DNA from: CBDCYS01 sp965226245
GTDB lineage: Bacteria > Acidobacteriota > Terriglobia > Bryobacterales > UBA6623
NCBI GenBank assembly: GCA_965226245.1
Contig: CBDDCL010000013.1
Span: 12,177 to 76,176, forward strand
Direction of reading: 5' to 3'
Length of the DNA stretch: 64,000 nt
The notes below the pieces were generated by a model. It searched no databases. It saw nothing but the letters and a program-made list of their open reading frames with translations, and had not been told where the DNA came from. A program made the position numbers and the translations under genes. Numbering within the stretch: the stretch's first letter is position 1; every line of letters begins with the position of its first letter. Below, in pieces: positions 26,814 to 36,700 of the stretch.

Positions 26814-27036
26814 CGCTACGGCTCAGGCGGCTGGTAGGACCGAAAGGTTCCCTTCGGCCCGGCAAGCACGGCCCGGAAAAACCCGACAACCAAGCCCATC
26901 CATCCCCTTTCCCTCGTAAACAGCCACGTCTCCCGGATCGGCCCGCAGCCGTCCAGGGCGCGAAGCGGCGCAGCGAACCCTTGACGGCGAGGACCGATCT
27001 GCAATCATCCGTGGCGAGGGAAAGGGGGTTCAAGAA
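26814..27036. repeat. long direct repeat, copy B
   Basis: Partner of 25911-26111, about 900 bases downstream and in the same orientation. The palindrome arms are kept with one mismatch (CCCTTGACGG). It is followed within 50 bases by a broken recombinase gene. The bases from 26490 to 26813 hold no convincing gene. Confidence 0.7.
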
Positions 27037-27078
27037 GACGAAACCGGGCGATCCTGAGATATGGAACGGTAACATACT

Positions 27079-27378
27079 TTATCGTGCTGTATAAAGAGAG
27101 TAACAAACCCAACCGCGGCGGCCCTGGATGAAGTAGTCAAGGACTCGCATCTTGAGCACCGCACTGACGCGCGCGAAGGTATACACCATGGCGCCGATCA
27201 GCGCCCGGTCGCGCAACCCGACCAGTGACGGTTCCTCGGATTCCGTCCCGTCCGGGTGCTTCGTTTTTCGGACGGTCGCGATGCTGTCGAGCAGCGCGCG
27301 GGCTTCCTCTGAGATCAGCACGGGCGTCTTGCCCTTTCTAACGACGTGCTTGGAGCCGCGCACGGCGTGAGCCGTGCC
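27079..27378 (-). pseudogene. tyrosine recombinase, internal fragment
   Basis: The frame HAVRGSKHVVRKGKTPVLIS, EEARALLDSIATVRKTKHP and LRDRALIGAMVYTFARVSAV closely parallels residues 130-190 of the recombinase at 50726. It covers the hinge and the segment with the first catalytic Arg. It then runs out of homology (IQGRRGWVCYSL) and stops; the start is also missing. A nonfunctional relic of the same recombinase subfamily. Confidence 0.7.
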
Positions 27379-27442
27379 GATGGTTCAGGTAGTTTCGTAT
27401 TGGGAGGGAGTTTTTCTTTGGGCTCCGGGGGGTTGATGACCC

Positions 27443-27631
27443 TCAGGTGCTGGTGAACAGAGAGGGCTCTGGTTCCGCGAGCTCTTCCGCCACCTGTCGA
27501 ATCTCGTCGATCTCCTTCATCTCCTCAACCTCTTCGGCGGCGGCGTTGGGTACCAAGAGTTGTACGTGGGCAGTCTCGGTCTCGATCACTTCTCGGAGCT
27601 TGTCAAACACGAGGGTATAGTCGGTGGTCAT
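27443..27631 (-). CDS. small acidic hypothetical protein, 62 aa
   Basis: MTTDYTLVFDKLREVIETET, then VPNAAAEEVEEMKEIDEIRQ and a Glu-rich tail. Almost entirely helical by appearance, strongly acidic. A near-perfect Shine-Dalgarno (aaaggaggcacctaa) precedes the ATG, which is the main reason to accept it. It lies downstream of the acetyltransferase gene. No family recognised. Confidence 0.55.
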   Translation of the reverse strand: MTTDYTLVFDKLREVIETETAHVQLLVPNAAAEEVEEMKEIDEIRQVAEELAEPEPSLFTST

Positions 27632-27722
27632 TTAGGTGCCTCCTTTTAACTCGTCGGCGTCAGGAGCCGCTTCTTGCTCTGGGCCTCGACCTGCTGTCTG
27701 GCCTGCAGTCTGAAGCAGGATC

Positions 27723-28226
27723 CTAAAGGCGGATCGAGCCAAGCGGTAAAAAAAGCCGCATGGCGTCGTCCTGCATAGGGGCGAAACCGAACCCCTCGTA
27801 GAACTGTTTTGCCGCATTATTTTTGGCGTCTACGATCGCGGCGTGGATTGCCATAATGTCACTGGCACGCATAGTTCGCTTGATTGCATCGACGAGAAGC
27901 ATGCGACCCAAACCGTGCCCCCGTACTGACTGGTCGACAGCAAGCCGACCGATAAGGGCGCAGGGCACCGGATGCCGGGGTAGTTTTCGGGATAGCTCTT
28001 CGGGTAGAGAACTCAGGTCTATCGACAGGGCGCTCAGCGTGTAGAAGCCCAGGACGGTATCGGCACCCTCGGCGGTGCAGACAAACACCCTGGCGATACG
28101 GCGTCGAACATCCTGGCCAGCCTGCCGCGCAAGGTAGCGGTCCAATTCTAGGAGCCCACAAGAAAAAGCCGCTCGGTCATGTCTCTTCCCGAGCGGCTCT
28201 ATAACGAGCGCGTCCAGGCTGGTCAT
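27723..28226 (-). CDS. GNAT acetyltransferase toxin, TacT-like
   Basis: 167 aa. MTSLDALVIEPLGKRHDRAA, then FSCGLLELDRYLARQAGQD, the conserved substrate loop of TacT/AtaT toxins. The acetyl-CoA-binding motif is LAVDQSVRGHGLGRMLLVDA (R-G-x-G-L-G), and a catalytic Tyr is expected in AAKQFYEGFGFAPM. These toxins acetylate the amino group of charged tRNA and stop translation. The ATG overlaps the stop of the DUF1778 antitoxin by four bases, the usual arrangement. Intact; no damage seen. Confidence 0.9.
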   Translation of the reverse strand: MTSLDALVIEPLGKRHDRAAFSCGLLELDRYLARQAGQDVRRRIARVFVCTAEGADTVLGFYTLSALSIDLSSLPEELSRKLPRHPVPCALIGRLAVDQSVRGHGLGRMLLVDAIKRTMRASDIMAIHAAIVDAKNNAAKQFYEGFGFAPMQDDAMRLFLPLGSIRL

Positions 28227-28510
28227 CGCGAGGCAACGCGTTTTCCATGCTCATCCATGGCCGTGCGGAGCTTGTCCTTCGGAGCCGGCGGATTGACGAT
28301 GACATCGAAGAAGCGCTTGGCATCACGCCGGTTGAGAGTCATCGTTTCGTGCTTCTGGATGGCCTTCTCAGCGTTTTCCAGGGCGCTGGACACAATGAAG
28401 CCACTGACGGTTTTCCCTTCAAACGAAGCCGCTTGTTCAATCCGCCGCTTCACCGTTTCGTTGAGCCGTAGATTTACCCGCGCGCTCTTGACCACGTTCG
28501 CCTGAGCCAT
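28223..28510 (-). CDS. DUF1778 ribbon-helix-helix antitoxin, TacA-like
   Basis: 95 aa. The N-terminal RHH domain reads VKSARVNLRLNETVKRRIEQ and AASFEGKTVSGFIVSSALEN. The C-terminal neutralising segment MTLNRRDAKRFFDVIVNPPA wraps the toxin. It precedes tacT with a four-base overlap. Upstream of the ATG is an SD-like aaggaagg and a short palindrome (GTAC-acta-GTAC) near 28533-28544, a plausible operator for autorepression. Confidence 0.9.
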   Translation of the reverse strand: MAQANVVKSARVNLRLNETVKRRIEQAASFEGKTVSGFIVSSALENAEKAIQKHETMTLNRRDAKRFFDVIVNPPAPKDKLRTAMDEHGKRVASR

Positions 28511-28689
28511 GATCGTGTCCTTCCTTTGTCAAGTACTAGTGTACATCATTTTGGTGCCTTTATCAAGGGTGCCGTCTTGCCGGATCATCGCGCCCACTCC
28601 GCTCCACAATGGTTGCTTCGCATTCCCTATATTCTCGGGGTTCCGAGATCGGAGCGGCATCGGCATCGAGACGGGCGTCTACAAGGCTC

Positions 28690-29988
28690 TCACTGGCGAG
28701 ACAGGAAACGGGCAGTAGGGATTGCGCCTCGCCCACGTTTTTCGGAATGCACGGCTGCCGCAGCAGTCGACTCCCACCCAAACACCACGATCCCGATGCC
28801 GGTGGCAAGCAGGACGAGCGCTATAGCAATGGCAACATACCCATCGGCTGTGGTGAGGCGCCACACTGGGAGGATTGCCGCGATGGCCGGCAAAAAGACT
28901 AGGGTCAGGATTGAAAACCCCACCGCAGTCGGCCCCTTCATCAACGCAATCCACGGATGGAACGAGGGATCAAACGATCTTCTCCGGACGGAGATTAGCA
29001 GGTTGTACAGCATGATGAGGAGGTAAAGGTGGATGATGGCAATCAAGAAAGGCCCGATGAGTCCGAGGTGTTCCCCCCTGATGGTTGCTCCTAAGAGCCT
29101 TGGATTACTCCTGCGGATTCCGGCCAACTGAAGGGTCGCTGCCCTTTCGAGTGCGTCGTTCGGAAGGAGATCCGCAATCGTCTTGAATTCTCGCTGAAGG
29201 TGCGGATACCTCTCGAACATGTTGGGCGGCAATCGGACCGTTTCGGTTTGGGCGACAAACCGGTAGGGACCCAAAGTCGTGCAGTCAAATATGATTCCCA
29301 ATGCGCGTGCCAACCGCAGATCCCGATATTTTGCGATGCCGGTTAGGTCTTCGCACAGCCTGCGAAAGCGACGTCGTGGCATTGGGACGTACGCTTCGAG
29401 TTCGACGATCGCGAAACCGGAGCTACCCTCTGCCGGCCAGTCGATGACGGACGGAAGAAGTATCGGCGTTGTAAGCCTGCGGATGTCTCGGGCAGAGGGC
29501 CGTTGCCTACCAGGCCGCCGACGAGCTGCGTGTAGCTCACGGTTGAGGTGCAACAGGTGGGATTTCCGCTCGTCGAGCCACGCCCCTACTTCGGACAGAT
29601 CGTCTTCAGGATTGCCGAGTTTCTGCAATATCCACTCCTGATCCTGAAGGGCCCGCCACTGAGCGCCGACAGTCGACGTGTTGTTAGGGATGGATGTCAC
29701 CGACCGAATTCGCAGTGGGTTGACTGCCAATACGCGATAGCCGATGGTGCTGGTGATCTCGGCACGTAGCACAAGGTGAGGGTTTGGCATCTCAGGCACC
29801 AAACCGGCAAGGCGTTCAGGCATCTCAACAACTGCTCTGGCTGCCTCTGCCGTCCGAAGGAACCTGTCCAGATCACTGCGTAGTTCTGGCCCGGATGTCC
29901 AGCTCGACCAAACGAGGTACATGATCGTTAGGCTAAGGATCGTCTGTGTGTTGTGAACGAACCGAAGATGGTTCACAAAGTCCGACAT
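28690..29988 (-). CDS. membrane protein of unknown function
   Basis: 432 aa. One transmembrane helix near the N-terminus (TQTILSLTIMYLVWSSW), a large soluble region of about 280 residues with basic and Leu-rich stretches, then three C-terminal membrane segments (IGPFLIAIIHLYLLIMLYNL; VGFSILTLVFLPAIAAILPV; VAIAIALVLLATGIGIVVFG). The long undamaged frame and clear hydrophobic pattern make it a real gene. I know no family; the topology is compatible with a sensor or transport accessory protein, but nothing specific is seen. It stands alone between tacA and small fragments. Confidence 0.65.
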   Translation of the reverse strand: MSDFVNHLRFVHNTQTILSLTIMYLVWSSWTSGPELRSDLDRFLRTAEAARAVVEMPERLAGLVPEMPNPHLVLRAEITSTIGYRVLAVNPLRIRSVTSIPNNTSTVGAQWRALQDQEWILQKLGNPEDDLSEVGAWLDERKSHLLHLNRELHAARRRPGRQRPSARDIRRLTTPILLPSVIDWPAEGSSGFAIVELEAYVPMPRRRFRRLCEDLTGIAKYRDLRLARALGIIFDCTTLGPYRFVAQTETVRLPPNMFERYPHLQREFKTIADLLPNDALERAATLQLAGIRRSNPRLLGATIRGEHLGLIGPFLIAIIHLYLLIMLYNLLISVRRRSFDPSFHPWIALMKGPTAVGFSILTLVFLPAIAAILPVWRLTTADGYVAIAIALVLLATGIGIVVFGWESTAAAAVHSEKRGRGAIPTARFLSRQ

Positions 29989-30063
29989 GCGACACGCTCA
30001 TACACTTGCGTTCCACGATATACGTTGGCTCGGACAATCGAGGTCCGGTCGGAGCACAGGGCG

Positions 30064-30261
30064 TCAAGAATCTTGACGGATCGTGAACTTGGCGAACTCC
30101 GCGAGACTGCGGGATGGGGCGTGCCGTGCTGTAGGCGCAACAGCCCAGATTTCATCAGATCTCAGTTTCCTACCCTCGGGGTCCGAGTAGCCGCCGTTGC
30201 GGAGAAGCTTTGCCACGGCACGGACTTCCCGGGATCGATCCCTTGTTTTCGCTGTTCCCAT
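30064..30261 (-). CDS. hypothetical ORF, 65 aa, doubtful
   Basis: MGTAKTRDRSREVRAVAKLL, then RNGGYSDPEGRKLRSDEIWA. Composition is protein-like and basic, but there is no recognised family and no supporting neighbour. It may be a fragment. Confidence 0.2.
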   Translation of the reverse strand: MGTAKTRDRSREVRAVAKLLRNGGYSDPEGRKLRSDEIWAVAPTARHAPSRSLAEFAKFTIRQDS

Positions 30262-30298
30262 CGTACCGCGCAATGATACGCGGTTTGATGCGGCCGAA

Positions 30299-30540
30299 TT
30301 ATAAGGAACGGCGACAGCGTCTCGATGCAGCTCTCGAGCGTGCGTTGGGTTGTGGCAGAAGCACCGACATGTGGCCACGGTGGGCGACGGTCGCTTTCAG
30401 TTCGGCGTCGATGCGGACGCGCACCACGCGCCCGCGTTCGGTCGCGGTGAGCACTTTGAAGCTCTGGCCTTGCGGCCCGGTAGCCTCGTGTTCCTCGATC
30501 AGCCCGGCGCGGATCATGTGATTGACGGTCGAGATGAGGA
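30299..30540 (-). pseudogene. winged-helix-like fragment
   Basis: The frame reads ISTVNHMIRAGLIEEHEATG and SFKVLTATERGRVVRVRIDA, a pattern of helix, helix and two-stranded wing found in MarR-like and other winged-helix domains. No clear start exists before it and the end looks arbitrary. A fragment of a larger DNA-binding protein is the best reading; the family is unknown. Confidence 0.3.
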
Positions 30541-30598
30541 AACACGATCAGAGTGCGGCCGCCGAGCCTGTCGACACCTAACAGCGATCAGATCAGCG

Positions 30599-30997
30599 CT
30601 ATCGCCCCCGCACGATGACAAGACACCGCATGACGGCTTCCCATCGGTCCGCGCCGGTCAGCTCGTAGGCATCCGCGGTGCCGCGGCAATCGATGGTTTT
30701 CGCTTGCAGATACCGCAGTTGGCTCGTGCCGGTGAATTGATCGGCCGGGTCGGGCCGCGTGTACCGGGTCTCGGAGTACCACGCCTGCATCATCCCCCGG
30801 CACCAGGCTCGGTCGATCTCGGTCATCTGAAGTCCGGTCGCCTCGTCAACGGCCTGGCAGGCTCGCTGCAGTTTCGGCGGGCTCGCATCGGTGTAGACGG
30901 GTGGCGTTGTCCCGCAGGCCGTGACCATGAGCACCATCGCGAGGGTGGCGCTGCCGGTTGCACAGGCCTTCCACCTCCGGGTCGGGTTTTCTCTCAT
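30599..30997 (-). CDS. lipoprotein, function unknown
   Basis: 132 aa. A signal peptide of type II: basic start (MRENPTRRWK), hydrophobic core ATGSATLAMVLMVTA and lipobox VTAC. The mature part has four further cysteines (RACQAV, WCRGM, DCRGT, RCLVI), which could form two disulphides in the periplasm. It starts inside the P450 stop codon (ATGA), so it is made from the same message. Such coupling suggests a shared role, but none can be named. Confidence 0.65.
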   Translation of the reverse strand: MRENPTRRWKACATGSATLAMVLMVTACGTTPPVYTDASPPKLQRACQAVDEATGLQMTEIDRAWCRGMMQAWYSETRYTRPDPADQFTGTSQLRYLQAKTIDCRGTADAYELTGADRWEAVMRCLVIVRGR

Positions 30998-32343
30998 GTG
31001 GCCTCTCCGCGGCCGCCGGTACGGATTTCCGACTTTAAGCGAACCTGGGTTTGAGGTGCGGGCGGTTCCGCTGGTCCGATCGTTGCGCTGACATGCAGCG
31101 ACTCAAGCCCGCGCATCACGGAATTGCTCCGAAACCTCGGCGCGCCACCGAGCGTTCGCATCGACGTGAAACGCTCCAGCAGCATCCCGATGGCGATCCG
31201 CGCCTGCAGCCGAGCCGACTGCGCGCCGATACAGTGGTGGATCCCCTGTCCAAATGCCAGGTGACGGGTGCCGCGCCGGCCGATGTCGAATTCGTCGGCG
31301 CGCTCGAACACCTCGGGGTCGCGGTTGGCCGCGCCGATCAAGAGGATCAGGCTGTCGCCCGGCCGAATCGGGACTTCCCCGATCTCGCAGTGTTCCACCG
31401 CCACACGAAAGTCGCATTGTACTGGGCTGTCGAAACGCAGCATCTCCTCCACCGCCGCGTCGATTTCCCCGGGCTCTTCGCGCAGGCGCTCAAGTTGAGC
31501 CGGATGCTTGAGTAACGCCAACATGCCGTTCCCGATCAGGTTCGCCGTGGTCTCGTTGCCGGCAACGAGCAGCACGCGGAGCATGTCGAGCGCTTCCTCC
31601 GGGGTCATCCGCTCGCCGTGCTCGTTGCCTCGCGCCAATACACTGATAATGTCGTCCTGTGGTTCCGCGCGCCGCGCTTCCATGATCGGCGCGAAGATCT
31701 CGTCCATCGCCCGGCCCGCGGCCCTCGCGCCCGCCCGCTCGCGCGCGGTGACCGTCAACTCCAGCAGCCGTGCGCGCTGCTTCGACCACACCTCGAAACG
31801 TCTGAAGCTTTCCGTAGGTACACCCAGCATCCACGTGATGACTCGCAGGGGGAGCGGCTGTGCAACGTCCCGGACGAGATCGAAGCTCGCCGGCGTGGCG
31901 ACGCGCTCCAGCAGCTCCGCGGTGATGGTCCGTATCCGCGGTTCGAGCGCCTCGACTGCCCGGGGGGTAAACGCCTCGTTGACCAACCGTCGAAGCCGCG
32001 TGTGTTCCGGCGGATCGAGCAGTAGCCGGCTGTAGTCGTCGGGTCCGGCCGGAAGTGCGCCAATGCCCCGGTGCGCCGCCTCTCGCCGCCGCGGATCGTT
32101 CGAGAATCGCCGGTGGTCACTCAGTACGGCGTCGACATCGGCATACCGCGTCAACACCCAGGCGTGGGTCAGGAGGCTGCGGTGCACCGGGCTGCGCGCG
32201 CGCAAAGCCGCGTACGTCGGGTAGGGGTCCTGTGTGATCGCGTCGGCGAACGGGTTGTACGCAACGCGATGGCGTATCCGTTCGGTCAGTACCAGGAAGT
32301 GGGTTCGCAATGGCCGAATCGTGGCCTCCAATAGGCGTATCAT
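30994..32343 (-). CDS. cytochrome P450
   Basis: 449 aa from ATG 32343; the open frame begins five codons earlier, inside the IS5 end. Signatures are complete: I-helix AGNETT near 261-266, ExxR as EMLR near 300-303, heme loop FGQGIHHCIG near 364-373 with the axial Cys. It is a soluble bacterial class I enzyme needing ferredoxin partners, none of which is nearby; the substrate is unknown. The IS5-family copy ends at 32346, only two bases upstream of the start, so the native promoter has been separated and expression probably comes from the element. The C-terminus carries a Pro-rich tail. Confidence 0.93.
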   Translation of the reverse strand: MIRLLEATIRPLRTHFLVLTERIRHRVAYNPFADAITQDPYPTYAALRARSPVHRSLLTHAWVLTRYADVDAVLSDHRRFSNDPRRREAAHRGIGALPAGPDDYSRLLLDPPEHTRLRRLVNEAFTPRAVEALEPRIRTITAELLERVATPASFDLVRDVAQPLPLRVITWMLGVPTESFRRFEVWSKQRARLLELTVTARERAGARAAGRAMDEIFAPIMEARRAEPQDDIISVLARGNEHGERMTPEEALDMLRVLLVAGNETTANLIGNGMLALLKHPAQLERLREEPGEIDAAVEEMLRFDSPVQCDFRVAVEHCEIGEVPIRPGDSLILLIGAANRDPEVFERADEFDIGRRGTRHLAFGQGIHHCIGAQSARLQARIAIGMLLERFTSMRTLGGAPRFRSNSVMRGLESLHVSATIGPAEPPAPQTQVRLKSEIRTGGRGEAT

Positions 32344-32345
32344 TT

Positions 32346-33457
32346 GGCGCTGTTGCATGATTCAACTGCGGCGCGAGTGGGGGCGCTTTTCCAACTTCTC
32401 GTTCAGGACACCACAGCGCAGGATTTCGGCCTACCCAGCTCGGCCATCCGGTTGAGGATGTGACACCCGATCGCAACTTCTCTCCTTTGTGCCTTGCCGT
32501 GCCTCGCCTTCAATCCGCCTCCGAGCACGGACTTGTATCGGAAGAAGCTGTTTTCAACGCGCCTGCTGTCGGTAGCCCGACTCCTTCTGCCACTCTCGTC
32601 GCCCGACCTGGCGAATCCTCTCAAGAGCCGTGTCACGCTGCGCCCATGGGCCGTCCGTTGGCCCCGCCGACAGCGCGGAGCGACGAGGGGGAATCACAAT
32701 CACGACGTTCTCTGTACCGGCCGCGCTGAGTTGATCGTAGACTGACCTGTGGTCGTAGGCTCCGTCTGCGGTGAAACGCCGGATGGGAACCTCGATTGTG
32801 TCGAGAAGAGCAGGGAGTGTGGAGGCGTCGTCCCGGCTGCTCGCTGTGAGTTCGGCCGCCACAATGAACCCCTCGGCATCCACCCCGATGTGCAGCTTCC
32901 GCCAATCCCGGCGTTTCTTTGATGCCTTGTGCTTGTGCGCGTTCCATTCGCCGCAACCCAGAATCTTCAGCCCTGTGGAATCGACGATCAAGTCGATCGG
33001 GCCGTCGTAGGATCGGGTCAGGGGCGGCACCGCAACGATTTGGTTCCGGCGCGAGAGTGTGGTGTGGTCCGGGGCCTTGAGGTTGAGGCCCATCAAGCGG
33101 AGCAGCGAGTCCAGGAACCCCTCGGTCTGGCGGAGCGGCAGGCTGAAGACGACCCGCAGCGTCAACGCGGTCCGGACCGCGAGGTTCGAGTACCGCCGCT
33201 GGCCTCCGCGAAGACCGTTCTTCGGTGGTACCCACGCGGCAATTGCATCCTCGCTCAGCCAGATCGTGACGTCGCCGCGGCTCCTGAGGCCACGCTCGTA
33301 CTCCCTCCAGTTCCGGATTCTGTACTTCTTCTTGTACTGGCGGTTGACTCGGCTCGACTCCGCTGCGACCATGACGTTACCCCCCGATCTCTATGATGGA
33401 CTGGACCCCACCCCCGCCGCTAGCGTGCTCGCTTACACCGATTCATGCACCAACGCC
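32346..33457 (-). mobile_element. IS5-family insertion sequence, copy 1 (transposase frameshifted)
   Basis: 1112 bp with imperfect inverted ends GGCGCTGTTGCATGATTCA and GGCGTTGGTGCATGAATC. Nearly identical to copy 2 (53314-54427) but 2 bp shorter. No target duplication is visible, so the flanks have recombined. One end touches the P450 start, the other lies in IS30 remnant sequence. Confidence 0.92.
32403..33372 (-). pseudogene. IS5-family transposase, copy 1, frameshifted
   Basis: From ATG 33372 (MVAAESSRVNRQYKKKYRIR) the frame gives 272 aa with the DDE residues in LIVDSTGLKILG and FTADGAYDHRSV. It then stops after GYRQQAR, because two bases (one CG of a GCGCGC run) are missing near 32560 relative to copy 2. 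The remaining C-terminus (VENSFFRYKSVLGGGLKARH, with the catalytic Glu) continues in another frame to 32403. The enzyme should be inactive; it could be moved only by copy 2. Confidence 0.88.
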
Positions 33458-33460
33458 ACG

Positions 33461-33641
33461 CGGGTCCAATGAAAACACCAACGGTCTGCTGCGGCAGTAC
33501 TTCCCAAAGGAACGGACTTCGCTACACTCTCAAAAGCATCTGGACAAGATCGCACGGAAGCTCAACGAACGGCCCCGTCAGACGCTGGAGTTTGAAACTC
33601 CCGCAGAACGATTTAGTGCTTGTGTTGCATCGACCGGTTGA
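33461..33641 (+). mobile_element. IS30-family transposase, C-terminal remnant
   Basis: ENTNGLLRQYFPKERTSLHS, then LDKIARKLNERPRQTLEFET and PAERFSACVASTG is the classic end of IS30 transposases (N-x-x-L-R-Q-Y-F-P and R-P-R-x-T-L). The catalytic core is gone, cut by the IS5 copy. The stop is at 33639-33641. Confidence 0.8.
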
Positions 33642-33654
33642 GCTGGCAGATTTA

Positions 33655-33675
33655 TATCGGAAGAAGCTGTTTTCA
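33655..33675 (+). repeat. 21-base relic of the IS5-family interior
   Basis: These 21 bases (tatcggaagaagctgttttc plus a) are identical to 32536-32556 inside IS5 copy 1, in the same orientation. Nothing else of the element surrounds them. It lies 58 bases before the TonB-dependent receptor start, so an earlier IS5 copy once disturbed this promoter region. Confidence 0.5.
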
Positions 33676-33732
33676 GCGCCGCGGAAGAATGTAATACTTA
33701 TGTGCGGGTTGTTAATTTCTTAGGAGTTATCC

Positions 33733-36700
33733 ATGTCCCCAAGAAGGCTTGTTGTCATGACAGCGCTGCTCCTGGTCGGGGTTTGCGGAGTCGCGTACGC
33801 TCAGCAAACGGCTACCTTGCACGGAGAGGTAACCGATGATTCCGACTCAGTCATCCCAGGCGCGGAAATAACGGCGACCAACAACGCCACCGGAGCCGAG
33901 GTGACCGGTTCGACGGATGCCGCTGGCGCATACGAATTGACTCTGGAGCCCGGGATCTACACGATTACGGCCGAGAATTCCGGCTTCGAGACTGGCATCG
34001 CCGATGACGTCGAACTGATTGCCGGCCAATCGGTCCTGCGAAACTTTATGCTCGAATTGGCCGCTGTCACCACGTCCGTCGTGGTCGTCGGCAGCCGCGC
34101 CGCGCCACGATCGGTGACCGAGTCCACCGTGCCCGTGGACGTCATCCGTGCCGAGGACCTCGTTAGACAGGGTAGCAGGGATTTGGTATCCCAGCTGCGG
34201 GCTGTCATCCCCTCCTTCAACATCAACACTCAGCCGATCAGCGATGCGGGGACCGTCGTCCGTCCGGCTAACTTGCGCAACCTGGCGCCCGACCACACGC
34301 TGGTCCTGGTCAACGGAAAGCGCCGCCACCGCTCGGCGGTCATCACTTGGCTGGGAAATGGCATCGCCGACGGCTCGCAGGGACCGGACATCTCCGTCAT
34401 TCCATCGATTGCCATTCGGCAGGTTGAGGTGCTGCGCGACGGCGCGGCGGCGCAATACGGCTCGGACGCCATCGCCGGAGTCATTAACTTCCAACTGAAG
34501 GACGATCCCTCGGGAGGCAGCCTGGAAGTCCAAACCGGGGGCTTCTTCGATACCAATTCGGGGGACCCGGCGACGTGCGGGTCGGGCATCATCGGCGACA
34601 TCAAGCACTCGTGTAACGGAATCGGCGGACACGGTCGGACGTTTTCCGTAGCCGGCAACGTCGGGGTGCCGCTGGGAGAGAACGGTTTCGGCAACATCAG
34701 CATGGAGTACGGCACCGCCGAGCCGACCAACCGCGCCATCCAGCGCCAAGACGCGTCGGACATCATCAACGCGGGCAATACGAATCTGCGCGACACGGCG
34801 CAGGTTTGGGGATCGCCGAGAATCAACCACGACTTCAAGCTGTTCGCAAACTTCGGCCATCTGTTCGACGATCGTTATCAACTCTACGGTCACGGCAACT
34901 ACGCGTCCCGCAAGGTGACCGGTGGCTTTTACTTCCGGAATCCACACACGCGGGGCGGGGTTTTTCGCGGTCCCGTGGTCGACGGAAACCGTACGCTGCT
35001 CGTCGGCGACCGGGTCTGGGCCGATACCGCGCCCACCAGCAAGGATCCTCCTCCCGGACGGGAGCCGGGCGCCGGCGGCTGCCCCATCATCCCGATCGTC
35101 GACAACGTCCCCGACGCAGGCGCTCTCTCCGCAGTCGAGGCCGACCCGAACTGCTTCACCCTCCACAACCGGTTTCCTGGAGGATTCACTCCGCAGTTCG
35201 GCGGGAATTTGATCGACCGCTCGCTGGTCGGCGGTCTGCGCGGGTTCGCCAGCAACGGCTTCACCTGGGACGCGAGCGCCAGCATCGGCACCAGCGAGAT
35301 CGATCAGTTCATTTCCGATACGGTCAATGCGTCGCTCGGTTTCGACACGCCGACATCGTTCCGGCCCGGCGTCTATCGGCAGGAGGAAACCAATCTCAAC
35401 TTCGACGTTACCTACCCCCTCAGCGATCTCGTGCACTTGGCCGCCGGCGCGGAGTGGAGGAGGGAGGAGTTCACGATTGGCGCCGGCGATCAGCCGTCGT
35501 GGGAGATCGGTCCGTATGCCGTGCAGGGCTTCAGTTCCGGTTCGAACGGCTTCAACGGCTACCGGGCCGACACGACGGCGGGAGTCTGGGACCGCAGCAA
35601 CATCGCCGTCTATGGCGACGTTGAGTTCACCGACCCGGGCCGGTGGACGCTCGGCACGGCCGTCCGGTTCGAGAACTTCGACGACTTCGGCAAGACGGTC
35701 AACTACAAGGTCTCCGGGCGCCTCAAGCTGACCGACATGGCCGCGCTGCGCGGCGCCGTCAGCACCGGGTTTCGGGCGCCGACGCCGGGGCAACAGAACG
35801 CGTTCAACGTGACGACCGCCTTTATCGGCGGGCAACTGACCAACCAAGGTGTGGTTCCGGCTACCTCAGCCGTGGCCATGGCGCGGGGCGGCGGTCAGCT
35901 CCAACCGGAGACATCGCGCAACTACAGCGCGGGTATCGTCCTCGAGGAGGGCCCGTTCACCTTCACCGCGGACTTTTTCCGGGTCGACATCGACGACCGC
36001 GTCGCCCTGGCCCAGGAAATCAGTTTGTCGGAGAACGAGATCGAGACGTTGCTGGCGGAAGGGATTCCAGAAGCACGGAATTTCCCCGTGTTCCGGTTCT
36101 TCCTGAACGACTTTTCGACGACGACCCAGGGCATCGACCTGATCTCGACGCTGGTGAAGGGGCGTACGACGTTCAGTGCGATCTACAACTACACGGATAC
36201 AGAGGTCAAGAACGTCGAATCTTCCGTGATCGACCAGTTCCGCATCACTACGCTGGAACGGGGGCTGCCGAACACGCGGTGGAGCTTCAACGTCAACCAC
36301 GACGCCGGCCGATGGAATCTCATGGGCCGCTTGAACTACTTCGGTCAGTTCTGGGACAGCGAGGACGGGCGGAACGCGGCTGACTTGGGCGTCGTATCCG
36401 AGTCGTGGCTGTACCCGTCCTATTCCGGCAAGGCGCTGCTCGATGTCGAGCTGGGCATCCCGTTCAGAGAAAACGTCACTCTGGCCATCGGCGCGGAGAA
36501 CGTGCTGAATACTTACCCCGACGTGAACGAGAATGGCAGCCTGACGGTCGGCAATTACTACAGCCAGTTCTCGCCCTTCGGGTTCAACGGCGCGAACTTC
36601 TACGTGCGGCTCAACTATAGCTGGGGCATGAGCCGCCCGGCGGCGCAAAGATCGTCTCAGGATCAAGCGGCGCCCCAACGCGATCCGGAACGGGTGCGCC

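Noticed and set aside
26488..27075. 195-codon minus-strand ORF
   Set aside because: Covers the direct repeat and mirrors biased composition; no protein-like pattern.
33847..35847. 666-codon ORF on the minus strand
   Set aside because: Antisense shadow of the TonB-dependent receptor in G+C-rich DNA; composition is not protein-like.
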